A stretch of DNA of 64,000 nt from an uncultured Bacteroides sp. (GTDB lineage Bacteria; Bacteroidota; Bacteroidia; Bacteroidales; Bacteroidaceae). The notes below the pieces were generated by a model. That model was given only the letters and a program-made list of their open reading frames with translations, did not search any database and had not been told where the DNA came from. Of this stretch, positions 1 through 8,529 are shown piece by piece. Numbering within the stretch: position 1 is the first letter of the stretch; the number at the start of each line of letters is the position of its first letter. Location: the NCBI RefSeq assembly GCF_963678845.1, contig NZ_OY787464.1, positions 1,550,001-1,614,000 on the forward strand, read 5' to 3'. Made by a program: the position numbers and the translations under genes.

Positions 1-1096
1 CATTTGGTTCTTCAGTTTTCCAGTCATTCCATAAATTGGCAGCTACAGGACCCTGTCCCCAGCCTTGTCCAATTGGATAAGTGCCATTCAATCCATAATC
101 AGTACTTTGATCACGAATGCCAAAGTATAGCGCATATTGATTAGAGAAACCTAGTTTTTCACTAACCCAAGCTGATTGATAACAGAACTTAAGAGCAAAA
201 ACCTGTTCAGGATTTTCACCATCTTTCAACCATGTTGGAGCACCTTTCTGGTAAGTTGAGTTTTTCTTTGTAACAGAATTTGTGTAAGGCCACAAGCTAC
301 GGAAGTCAGATGCAAGACTATGTCCTGAATTAGTAATACAATCATTCAATTTAGTTATAACATAGTTTTTATCCAATTTAGTTCCATCAATTAATGGAAG
401 TGCATCTTTCTGATAGAAACCAGTATAGAACAAATAAACACGAGCCAATAATGCTTCCGCAGCCCAACGGGTTGCTGTACCTGAAGCAACTTCATTCCAT
501 TTATAATCAGGCATAATTTCAACGGCCTGTTTTAAATCAGAAGCGATATGCGCATAAATTGAATCAGCAGGCATCTGTACGGGAGCTTTCTGAGCTGCTG
601 AAACATTTTCAGGAGCTACAGAAATCAAAGGTATATTTTCAAACATCTGAGTCAACTCAAAATAGAAATAAGAGCGTAAGAATAGAGCTTCACCCTTCTT
701 TTGATTTCTAATTTTTTCATCTGCTACATTATTGAGATTAGCCAATGCCATATTAGCACGGTTAATACCTTGATAACGTGCAGACCAGAAATCTGCAAAA
801 AGAGAAGCACCATTATACATTATGTGGTCCGAAGCCTGAGCGTCTTTGTCATTTTCACCACCACCACCATAACAGTCATCAGATGCCACTTGTGCAATAT
901 AGAAATAAGTCTTATTTACACCCTTTTGAACTGCAATATTCATAGTTGCGTAAATTGCAGTAATCATCTGGGTAGCATCGGTTTCATTCACAGGAAAATT
1001 CCCTGAGTTTTTCTGTGTTAAGTTCTCTGTTTCCAGGAAGTCATTACAACTGGCAAGCATGAGAGCTGCTACTACTAAGTATATTAATTTCTTCAT
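1..1096 (-). CDS. SusD-family glycan-binding lipoprotein, cut by the window edge
   Basis: This is the N-terminal part (about 365 residues) of a SusD/RagB lipoprotein; the C-terminus lies beyond base 1. The start ATG is at 1096. A lipoprotein signal peptide ends in a lipobox with Cys at residue 17 (ALMLASC), followed by an acidic-rich N-terminus. Helical repeat segments typical of SusD follow, such as LFLRSYFYFELTQ and ATRWAAEALLARVYLF. SusD proteins sit on the cell surface, cap the partner SusC barrel and bind oligosaccharide. The gene starts 11 bases after the SusC stop, so the two form one transcript. The neighbouring mannanase and alpha-galactosidase suggest a beta-mannan ligand, which is inference. 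Confidence 0.93.
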   Translation of the reverse strand, partial: MKKLIYLVVAALMLASCNDFLETENLTQKNSGNFPVNETDATQMITAIYATMNIAVQKGVNKTYFYIAQVASDDCYGGGGENDKDAQASDHIMYNGASLFADFWSARYQGINRANMALANLNNVADEKIRNQKKGEALFLRSYFYFELTQMFENIPLISVAPENVSAAQKAPVQMPADSIYAHIASDLKQAVEIMPDYKWNEVASGTATRWAAEALLARVYLFYTGFYQKDALPLIDGTKLDKNYVITKLNDCITNSGHSLASDFRSLWPYTNSVTKKNSTYQKGAPTWLKDGENPEQVFALKFCYQSAWVSEKLGFSNQYALYFGIRDQSTDYGLNGTYPIGQGWGQGPVAANLWNDWKTEEPN

Positions 1097-1107
1097 GTTA
1101 TTAACTA

Positions 1108-4100
1108 TTAAAATTTAAGATTAGCACCTACCAAGAATGTTCTAGGACTTGGATAGAAACCTAAATCGACTCCTGATACCCATGAACGATCATTTCCATA
1201 ACCAATTTCCGGATCCATTCCTGAATAACCTGTAAAGGTGTAAAGATTCTGGACTGTAAAATACAGACGAGCTTGTTGAAGTGGTAACTTAGAGAAAAGC
1301 TTTTTAAAATCATAACCAATAGTTACGTTTTGGATTTTCAGATAATCACCATTTTCAATATAGATATCAGAAATATTCTGCCAGTTAGTATGAGAACCTG
1401 AAGTTAAACGAGGCAATTTATTAGATGTACCTTCACCTGTCCAAACTCCAAAAACATCTGTTGTAAAGTTTTGAGTCTTAGCATCAGCAAATGAACGATA
1501 TGATTTAGCTATTTGTTGACCAAATGCACCAAAAGCAGCAAGATTAAAATCAAAACCCTTATAGCTAAAATTAAGTCCTAAACCTAGTGTATAATCAGGA
1601 TGAGGGTCACCAATCTTAGTTTTGTCATTATCATCAATCACACCATCTTTATTATAATCAGTAAAGATAACATCACCAGGTTGTGCTCCAGCTAATACAC
1701 CTTTTCCTGCATCTTTATAAGCTTTAATCTGATCATAATTTTGGAAGATACCATCTGTTTTATATCCATAGAAATAACCAATAGGCATACCTACCTGAGC
1801 ACGATACATTTCATCTGTTCCCTGACTCAAAACATTTGCATCACCATGGATAATTCCCTCAGCATTAGCAATACGAGTAACCTTATTACTATTCTTTGAG
1901 AGATTAAGATTTACTCCATATTTAAAATCTCTACCAATTTTATCATTCCAGTTCAAAGCTAACTCGAAACCTTCGTTTCTAATATCACCACCATTAATAT
2001 ATGGAGCTTTTAAACCATAAGTAGAAAGAATAGGAGCTTCAACTAACCAGTCCTTTGTGGTCTTTCTATACCAGTCGAAAGCAACACCTAAACGAGAGTC
2101 AAAGAAACGTGCATCAAGACCTAAGTCAAGCTGTTCTGAAGTTTCCCAAGTAACATCAGGATTTTTAAGAATATTTGCATAACCACCTGTAGTTTGAGAA
2201 GCTTTGTCTTTACCGAAATAATAACCATTAGTTATATCAAAAGCAAAAGTTGTTAAATATTGGTAGCCACTAATATTACAGTTACCATTCTGTCCCCAGC
2301 TTCCACGAAGTTTCAAGAAATCCATCCAATTTTTTGTTGACTCCATCCAAGGTTCACTAGTCATTACCCAACCAACAGATGCTGAAGGGAAGTAACCCCA
2401 CTGTTTACCAGGAGCAAAGTTTGAAGAACCATCGGCACGTAATGTAAATGAAGCCATGTATTTTTCGTTGTAATCATAGTTTGCACGACCAAAGAAAGAA
2501 GCCAAAGTACCTTCGCCCCAAGGACTGCTGCCAGCTGTTATTTGATCTAATGCATTAGGTTTAGTATTGTCTACATATGCATTTTTCCAGGATCCAAGGA
2601 ATAAAGTGTTTTTTCCTGAAGCACTGACATTATCTCCTAATCCCCATCTTTCAGCCGATTGACCAATCATCATGTCAATAGTATGATGATTTACAGTTAG
2701 CTTATAAGCCAATGTATTATCTAATGTCCAAGAAGCTCCTAAACCAGCATTCTGACTAACTGATTCAGTTGTTGTCTCATTTGTTGAGCTTAATTTCTTT
2801 ATTCTATCATATGAACGATAAGTAGAAGCACTCATCTTATAACCAAATTGAGATTTGAAAATCAAATTTTTAATTGGCTGAATTTGTAAATATGCACTGG
2901 CTTGTAAATTATGACTCTTTGAAAGATTCAAACCTTGAGAAGAAAGAGCTGTATTTGCAATAGGATTTGCTGCACTAGCATCATAATTCCATCCATTTCT
3001 TTGTTTAGCGTAATAGTCATAATAATCACCATTTTCATCATAAACAGGCATTAATGGATTAGCTGTTAATAAACTATGAATTGAGTTCCAATAAATATTA
3101 CCAGTAGAAACACCAGACTTAGTACTATAAGAATAGTTTAAAGTTTCACCAATCTTAATAGCATCAAAATCTTTAACTTTCAAAAGAACATGATCTGAAT
3201 TAATACGAGCTGTATAACGTCCATAATCAGATTCAACAGGTTTTCCAAAAATACCTTCCTGAGAAGCATAAGAAAATCCTAAAGAAAATTTTGAAGTTTC
3301 ATTACCACCAGTCAGGTTTATAGCATGATTCTGAACCGGAGCAGCCTTATTATAAGATTCTTCCATCCAGTTTGTTCCATTCCAAGTACCGTCATTAATA
3401 GACTTATACAAAGCAGAAGGAAGTAATTTTGACCAGTTGTTTACAGGATTACCTTCATTATAGTTAATCATGTCTTCAACAGCCATATACTCCTTAGCAT
3501 TTAATAAGTCCGGCATTTTATATGCATATTGTGAACCATAGTAACCATCATATGAAACGGCAACTTTGCCAATCTTACCTTGTTTTGTTGTTACCAGGAT
3601 TACACCATTAGCTGCACGTGCACCATAAATTGCAGCAGAAGCAGCATCCTTCAAAACATCAATAGATTCGATATCTGAGGGGTTTAAGTTATCAATGCTA
3701 CCACCAGCTACACCATCTATTACATATAGAGGAGCCGAAGAACCAACTGTACCTAAACCACGGACAGTTACTTTAAAGCCTTCGCCAGGTTGACCTGAGC
3801 TTTGAGTAATGTTTACACCCGGAGTCTGACTCTGTAAAGCTGAAAGAGCACTTGTTGTACTCAGCTTCTGAAGATCGTCGCCCTTAACCTGAACTGTAGC
3901 ACCTGTTAATAACTTTTTCTTTTGAACACCGTAACCAACGACAACGACTTCATCAAGTAATTCAGAATTTTCTTCTATAACTACATTGACGATCTTCTGA
4001 TCACTTTTCAAATGAATTTCTTTGGATTTGTAACCCACACTGGAAACAACCAGCACAGCATCCTTTGTGGAAATATTCAAGGAGAACTTTCCATTGATGT

Positions 4101-4260
4101 CTGTAATGGTCCCATTTGTGGTTCCTTTCACTAGAACATTTACGCCAGGCATACTGGAGCCATCCTTACTATCGGTAACCGTACCGGTAATTCGCCCTTG
4201 CTGCGCCATGACATGACAACTCATTACAAGTGCCACTAAAAACAAAATGATGTTTTTCAT
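1108..4260 (-). CDS. SusC/RagA-type TonB-dependent outer-membrane transporter
   Basis: A full-length 1050-residue SusC homologue. A signal peptide (about 1-19, ending VMAQ) is followed by a carboxypeptidase-regulatory-like beta-sandwich (about 22-100). Next come the hallmark LDEVVVVGYG segment (near 101-110), a plug domain with APLYVIDG and SIDVLKDAASAAIYGARAANGV, and a long beta-barrel ending in an aromatic/Phe terminus (ANLKF) as expected for outer-membrane insertion. It imports oligosaccharides using TonB energy, together with the SusD encoded 11 bases downstream. Its own consensus promoter lies just upstream. The pair follows the mannanase/esterase genes on the same strand, so it probably imports manno-oligosaccharides; the substrate is inferred from context only. 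Confidence 0.96.
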   Translation of the reverse strand: MKNIILFLVALVMSCHVMAQQGRITGTVTDSKDGSSMPGVNVLVKGTTNGTITDINGKFSLNISTKDAVLVVSSVGYKSKEIHLKSDQKIVNVVIEENSELLDEVVVVGYGVQKKKLLTGATVQVKGDDLQKLSTTSALSALQSQTPGVNITQSSGQPGEGFKVTVRGLGTVGSSAPLYVIDGVAGGSIDNLNPSDIESIDVLKDAASAAIYGARAANGVILVTTKQGKIGKVAVSYDGYYGSQYAYKMPDLLNAKEYMAVEDMINYNEGNPVNNWSKLLPSALYKSINDGTWNGTNWMEESYNKAAPVQNHAINLTGGNETSKFSLGFSYASQEGIFGKPVESDYGRYTARINSDHVLLKVKDFDAIKIGETLNYSYSTKSGVSTGNIYWNSIHSLLTANPLMPVYDENGDYYDYYAKQRNGWNYDASAANPIANTALSSQGLNLSKSHNLQASAYLQIQPIKNLIFKSQFGYKMSASTYRSYDRIKKLSSTNETTTESVSQNAGLGASWTLDNTLAYKLTVNHHTIDMMIGQSAERWGLGDNVSASGKNTLFLGSWKNAYVDNTKPNALDQITAGSSPWGEGTLASFFGRANYDYNEKYMASFTLRADGSSNFAPGKQWGYFPSASVGWVMTSEPWMESTKNWMDFLKLRGSWGQNGNCNISGYQYLTTFAFDITNGYYFGKDKASQTTGGYANILKNPDVTWETSEQLDLGLDARFFDSRLGVAFDWYRKTTKDWLVEAPILSTYGLKAPYINGGDIRNEGFELALNWNDKIGRDFKYGVNLNLSKNSNKVTRIANAEGIIHGDANVLSQGTDEMYRAQVGMPIGYFYGYKTDGIFQNYDQIKAYKDAGKGVLAGAQPGDVIFTDYNKDGVIDDNDKTKIGDPHPDYTLGLGLNFSYKGFDFNLAAFGAFGQQIAKSYRSFADAKTQNFTTDVFGVWTGEGTSNKLPRLTSGSHTNWQNISDIYIENGDYLKIQNVTIGYDFKKLFSKLPLQQARLYFTVQNLYTFTGYSGMDPEIGYGNDRSWVSGVDLGFYPSPRTFLVGANLKF

Positions 4261-4291
4261 AACTAATAATTAGATTTATAATATATGAACA

Positions 4292-4323
4292 CAAAAGTAT
4301 TTGTTATATATATTCATAACAAA
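4292..4323 (-). promoter_or_regulatory. Bacteroides-type promoter for the first susC
   Basis: On the minus strand TTTG (4323-4320), 20 bases, then TACTTTTG (4299-4292) match the -33/-7 consensus TTTG-N19-21-TAnnTTTG. The start codon follows about 31 bases later. The rest of the 329-base gap (4261-4589) is AT-rich and shows no gene, repeat or clear terminator. Confidence 0.7.
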
Positions 4324-4589
4324 TGCAATTTTATCTTTAAATAATACTATTTTATCTGTTTGCTTATTTTTGTTATTTCTTAAAATGATCTCAACTATAG
4401 CTTTCTTTTTATTATAAAGATAAAGCACTAATTCTCATTATCAAAATAACATTCTTACCTAAATGCTGATGCAAAATTAAAGTATTAACGAGATGACAAG
4501 GCTACACAATGTTTCCAATAAGGTATGTAAATGTTTCATCACATAAATTCATACGGTTTTTATTATGCATTAGTGTTAACATTCCATAC

Positions 4590-5870
4590 TTATTTCATAT
4601 ATCTTCTAAAGAAGTTCATACGAATATTCCACCATGTAGGCGGTACATCATGTCCGTATGTTGGATTAATATGATATTCCTTTTCTGAACTGATACGATT
4701 ATAGCCTGAAAAATTTGTGTGAGGAGGACAAACTTCATCCTGAAGTCCTGATGCCATTATAACCGGGCACTTAATCCAGCCAGCCAGGTTCTTGATATCA
4801 AAATAGGATAACATTTCATACAATTGAGCTTCCGTCATTGATGATTGCTTTGCCCATACTGCTTTAACTGTGTCTCCGGGCCAATGAACAATCTTAAAAT
4901 AATCGGGATAATCAGAAAGGAATGGAATGAAAGGAGCAGCTGCAGCAATACGATGATCGAGTGCACATGCAGCAAGCGTAAATGCTCCACCCTGGCTGCC
5001 TCCCTCTGCGAATATATTTTTTGTATTCACCTCTGGTCGAGATGCTACAAAATCAATAGCACGTACCAAATCCATAAAGGCACCACGATAATAGTAATTT
5101 TCTTTTGACTGAAGCCCGTACGTAATCCAATCTCCATAAATGTTAGTTGGCTGTTGCAGACCTTGTCCGCGAACAGATAATACAAATTCCACAAAGCCTG
5201 AATTATCGTTGGGTTTTGGTGACCACGGTTTTGAACCATATCCCATATAGCTTATTATTGCCGGATATTTCCCTTTCTTTACCGGAGTACAATAGTATCC
5301 TGAGATTTCAACACCTCCGAAAGATCTCATGCTTACCCTATATAGCTTACGCGCATTCGTTGAAGAATCGGGAATCAGAGTGAGCTTATACTCTGGGGCT
5401 ACTTTGGCCAGTTCAGCCAAACTTTCGTCCCAGAATTTTCTCAGATCGCTCTGATTATCGGGTAAAGAGACTATATTCTCTGGTTCATAACCAATATTAA
5501 ACTTCTTTACTTCTTTTCTAATACCATTATTTTCCTGAGACACTATGCATCTATAGAATCCGGGAGCCGGAGCAATAAAAGAAAAATCGACCTGTGTGGA
5601 ATCTTCCTTATTCAACATTACAGATTGTGCAAACTGGTAAACCTGCTTATAATCATCAGTAGTTACCCTCAAACTAATTGTGGAAGATGTTTTCTCATCA
5701 TTCTGATTCTTTACCACCACCTGTATCCTAGGATTTTCAGGACTATAGAAAACCCAATCATTTGTCTGCTTAACACTACAAAGAAATGCACCTTCTTTTT
5801 CATTTGTCTGTGCAGACATTGAAAGTGAAAAGCAGCATGCAATAATTAAACTAATCAGACTTATTCTCAT
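4590..5870 (-). CDS. Secreted CE7-family acetyl esterase (acetyl xylan esterase/cephalosporin deacetylase type)
   Basis: An alpha/beta hydrolase of carbohydrate esterase family 7. Counting from the longer possible start at 5897, the CE7 marks are RGQG (243-246), the nucleophile elbow GGSQGG with Ser301, Asp387 in GLQDEVCPP and His416 in YGHD. A start at 5870 gives a compact signal peptide (MRISLISLIIACCFSLSMSA); the ATG at 5897 gives nine more residues and cannot be excluded. The region of about 115 residues before the catalytic core looks like a beta-sandwich. It probably removes acetyl groups from plant polysaccharide in the periplasm or at the surface. It lies 23-50 bases behind the mannanase in the same operon, which suits acetylated galactoglucomannan. 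A xylan substrate is the main alternative. Confidence 0.9.
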   Translation of the reverse strand: MRISLISLIIACCFSLSMSAQTNEKEGAFLCSVKQTNDWVFYSPENPRIQVVVKNQNDEKTSSTISLRVTTDDYKQVYQFAQSVMLNKEDSTQVDFSFIAPAPGFYRCIVSQENNGIRKEVKKFNIGYEPENIVSLPDNQSDLRKFWDESLAELAKVAPEYKLTLIPDSSTNARKLYRVSMRSFGGVEISGYYCTPVKKGKYPAIISYMGYGSKPWSPKPNDNSGFVEFVLSVRGQGLQQPTNIYGDWITYGLQSKENYYYRGAFMDLVRAIDFVASRPEVNTKNIFAEGGSQGGAFTLAACALDHRIAAAAPFIPFLSDYPDYFKIVHWPGDTVKAVWAKQSSMTEAQLYEMLSYFDIKNLAGWIKCPVIMASGLQDEVCPPHTNFSGYNRISSEKEYHINPTYGHDVPPTWWNIRMNFFRRYMK

Positions 5871-5920
5871 TTTCTTATCTTTCAAAATTAGATTCATCCT
5901 TATTTTAATTTTATAGCTAA

Positions 5921-7210
5921 TTATTTATTCCCTATTTTCTTATTTGCCTCCTTTATTATCTTCACTGTTGAATCAGAACTAAAAACTGAGTTTAGTCCTT
6001 GTTCTTCCTGAGCTGGATCGCCGCAATAATCATCTCCCTTTTCCCAGTAAATATGACTTTTATTCTGCTTTGCAAAACCACCCCATCCCCAGAAATTACA
6101 TCCTGCAAATAAACCTTTTGATTCTTTTTCCTTCGTAATCAGGTCAAACACAAATTTATAATATGAATCACGTGCATTTGTTGCACTCTCTTTCGAAAAT
6201 TTAAAACCATCCCGAGGAAAGCCAAATTCTTCCATTACTAATGGCTTATTATATTTCTTTGCAATTGCCAAATGCTCCAAAATATATTCCTTTGTATTTT
6301 CTTTAGCTGTTTGCAATTTCTCAGAAAGATTCTCTTTATTCACCCATCCCCAGTTATAAGGCCATAAATGAACATTCATATAGTCCACATTCTTTCCAGC
6401 ATGTATCGTCTCAAACAATTTAACATCGTCTTCACATCCGTGTTTACCTTCGCTACCTGTAGACACAAGATGGTTCTTATCCAGTTTTTTTATCTGAGCA
6501 GCCACATCTGCAATCCAACTAGCGAACGCCTGTTTATTATCGTTAGAAAAAGCGCGTGGCTCGTTACCAATCTGCCAGGACATAATAGCCGGATCTTCTG
6601 TATACTTTTTACCTGTATAACGATTTTTACGGGTTATGATGTATTTTACATGATTACGAAACAGAGCTTTAGCAGAATCTGATTTTTGGTATTGTTTTAC
6701 ATATGCCATATAAGCCGGCCATCCGTCTATTGCAGGAACAGGTGCTTTACCATATCCAGCCCATTGTAAATACAAAGAATATCCTCCCGACCATTCCCAT
6801 GAATTATTCAGATAAAGAACAGCATACATTTTACGTTTACCCATTTCAGCCAACAAATAATCAAGTCCGGCTAAAATGGTATCATTATATACTCCGGGAG
6901 CTTTCTGAAGAGTTGGTTCCACTTTCGATTTTACGCCATTTGAGCCATCAGCTCCAACCAATATCCTAAGATTATTAATACCAATAGATTTTAGATAATC
7001 TAATTCTTTAATAAGACGTACCCTATTTCCACCTTCTCCTTCAGAAGCTAAAATGGCTCCGTACCAAAAATTAGTACCTATATAATAATAAGGTTTACCA
7101 TCAAGTGAAAACTTACCATTTTCAACACGGACAAACAAGGATTTACTTTGCGCAGAAATAGGAGAGATAAAACACAATAGAAAAAATAGAACAGATAAAA
7201 TATTTTTCAT
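5921..7210 (-). CDS. GH5 (subfamily 7-like) endo-beta-1,4-mannanase
   Basis: A secreted 429-residue glycoside hydrolase. The start is set at the ATG at 7210 because it gives a clean signal peptide (MKNILSVLFFLLCFISPISAQ); the frame is open upstream to 7261, but a -7 box sits there. The catalytic pair of clan GH-A is visible: acid/base Glu about 217 in WQIGNEPR and nucleophile about 328 in VMEEFGFPRDG. The N-terminal YIGTNFWYG and NNSWEWSGG segments resemble GH5_7 mannanases. It would cut the beta-1,4-mannan backbone outside the cell. It is the first gene of an operon with the CE7 esterase. Endo-glucanase activity is less likely given the nearby alpha-galactosidase. Confidence 0.9.
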   Translation of the reverse strand: MKNILSVLFFLLCFISPISAQSKSLFVRVENGKFSLDGKPYYYIGTNFWYGAILASEGEGGNRVRLIKELDYLKSIGINNLRILVGADGSNGVKSKVEPTLQKAPGVYNDTILAGLDYLLAEMGKRKMYAVLYLNNSWEWSGGYSLYLQWAGYGKAPVPAIDGWPAYMAYVKQYQKSDSAKALFRNHVKYIITRKNRYTGKKYTEDPAIMSWQIGNEPRAFSNDNKQAFASWIADVAAQIKKLDKNHLVSTGSEGKHGCEDDVKLFETIHAGKNVDYMNVHLWPYNWGWVNKENLSEKLQTAKENTKEYILEHLAIAKKYNKPLVMEEFGFPRDGFKFSKESATNARDSYYKFVFDLITKEKESKGLFAGCNFWGWGGFAKQNKSHIYWEKGDDYCGDPAQEEQGLNSVFSSDSTVKIIKEANKKIGNK

Positions 7211-7258
7211 AACTGCAATTAGATTTATTGTAACAAAGCAACAGACTTTATACAAACA

Positions 7259-7266
7259 CAAAAGTA
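7259..7266 (-). promoter_or_regulatory. Probable -7 box of the mannanase operon
   Basis: TACTTTTG on the minus strand fits TAnnTTTG and is preceded by the same ACACAAAAGTA context (plus-strand view) as the susC promoter box at 4292. No clear TTTG stands at the -33 distance, so the promoter may need an activator. The start codon at 7210 follows 48 bases later. The gap from here to 7462 otherwise holds no gene. Confidence 0.45.
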
Positions 7267-7462
7267 ATTCTTTTCTTTAATCACATTACACACTTTTTTA
7301 TCTAAAAATAATACAATTTTAGCAGTCGGTTTAAAAAGAGGATAAGTTTGAATTATTATTTTGTGGTTTCTGCTTTCATTCAAAAAGGAGATTGCAGAAA
7401 GTTAAATTCGTAGTAATTAAAGATAGAAGAAACTTTTTTTGTTATACGAACTAATAATAAAA

Positions 7463-7506
7463 CAAAAAAACCGTCCAAACACTTTTTAAAACAGCATTTG
7501 AACGGT
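7463..7506 (-). terminator. Rho-independent terminator of the small unknown gene
   Basis: Minus-strand stem ACCGTTCAAA (7506-7497) pairs with TTTGGACGGT (7479-7470), nine of ten by Watson-Crick pairing, and is followed at once by a run of seven to eight T. It lies 25 bases after the stop codon of the gene at 7531. Confidence 0.75.
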
Positions 7507-7530
7507 ACCTATATAAAAAAGTCAAACCTA

Positions 7531-8001
7531 TTATGCTACCTTTTTCCCGCTTTTCAACATATCACCCAACAAACCATTTAGTATCATATCGATGTTATAA
7601 TCCTTGCAATATTCCAACAGCGAAGAAGTAACTTCATTGCAAATCTCGTTCTCATTTTTGAGTTTATTTTTGTTCTCTATCATATATTTTGCAAGAAATG
7701 CTATATATATACTTAATAAAGAAATATTAGATTCCATGATTTTGCAGACTGTTTGATTCATACTAAATGAATAATCAGGAGTGCCATTCATCCAGCGCAG
7801 CAAAAATGTTTCAGCATGTCCACTATTTATGTTAGTTATATCTAAAGATTTTGATGTTAAATATTCTACGCAATTAAGAACCATATTTTCTGCATTAGAA
7901 TAGTCGACACTACAATTAAACTGAATTCTGCTAAATTGGGAAAAATCAAGGAAGTCGCTTTGCGTTGGAAAGCTAACAGCCAGGAGTGATGAATTAAGCA
8001 T
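7531..8001 (-). CDS. Small protein of unknown function
   Basis: A 156-residue protein I do not recognise. It has no signal peptide, no metal motif and looks mostly helical in its second half, with a hydrophobic stretch near SNISLLSIYIAFLAKYMI that may be a buried helix rather than a membrane span. The frame is open up to 8127, but a full consensus promoter at 8073-8104 lies inside that extension, so transcription would begin near 8066 and the first usable ATG is at 8001. It is a single-gene unit with its own promoter and terminator, dropped between the mannanase operon and the three-domain esterase. It is strongly AT-rich. A regulatory or DNA-binding role is possible but nothing shows it. Confidence 0.6.
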   Translation of the reverse strand: MLNSSLLAVSFPTQSDFLDFSQFSRIQFNCSVDYSNAENMVLNCVEYLTSKSLDITNINSGHAETFLLRWMNGTPDYSFSMNQTVCKIMESNISLLSIYIAFLAKYMIENKNKLKNENEICNEVTSSLLEYCKDYNIDMILNGLLGDMLKSGKKVA

Positions 8002-8072
8002 TGCTGATTTCACTTTAACTTTAGTATTTAGTTTCTTTAATACAGAACAAAATTGTTCCTTTCTGATGATTA

Positions 8073-8104
8073 CAAAAGTAGGGAATAAAGGCTGGACAAT
8101 CAAA
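8073..8104 (-). promoter_or_regulatory. Consensus promoter of the small unknown gene
   Basis: Minus strand TTTG (8104-8101), exactly 20 bases, then TACTTTTG (8080-8073). This is one of the best matches in the window and fixes the start of the downstream gene at 8001. The remaining 8105-8453 stretch is AT-rich and holds nothing I can name. Confidence 0.65.
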
Positions 8105-8453
8105 AAAAGCGTTGGACAAACAGTCATTAAGATAAAGGCATGAAAAACAAGTAATTGAATCTAAGAAAGGCACATTTGAAAGACTTCAGTATTGGACAAA
8201 TATATTTTAAGTTTCCATTTTTGTCGTTTTGAAGTAAAAATTGAGTTTTTATATATAAAATTCATGCTGATTAGATCAATACTAATCCAAGAGAAGAGAG
8301 GTCTCACTTATTCTATTCTTTCTTCATTATCTTAATTTACCATTTTAGTATAAAAGTGTAGTTCCTATTGTTTAAAAGATAATTAATAATTAGCAATAAA
8401 AAACAGAAAGAAAGCAATTCGAGGTGAATAGCATTTTTTTATCAGACATGTAG

Positions 8454-8493
8454 TCTTTCATCCATCTTCTCAACTAAGAAAATGGATGAAAGA
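8454..8493 (-). terminator. Hairpin behind the three-domain esterase
   Basis: A perfect 12-bp inverted repeat, TCTTTCATCCAT (8454-8465) and ATGGATGAAAGA (8482-8493), with further TTCT/AGAA pairing inside the loop. It begins 37 bases after the stop at 8530. There is no T-run directly behind it, so it may serve as an RNA-stabilising 3' hairpin or a weak terminator. Confidence 0.5.
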
Positions 8494-8529
8494 ACTAGCA
8501 CATAACCAGAAGCTAATAACTTATTTATA

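Noticed and set aside
701..1006. A 101-codon plus-strand open frame within the first susD
   Set aside because: It is antisense to a clear SusD coding region.
7211..7261. N-terminal extension of the mannanase
   Set aside because: A -7 promoter box lies at 7259-7266 and the signal peptide begins at 7210.
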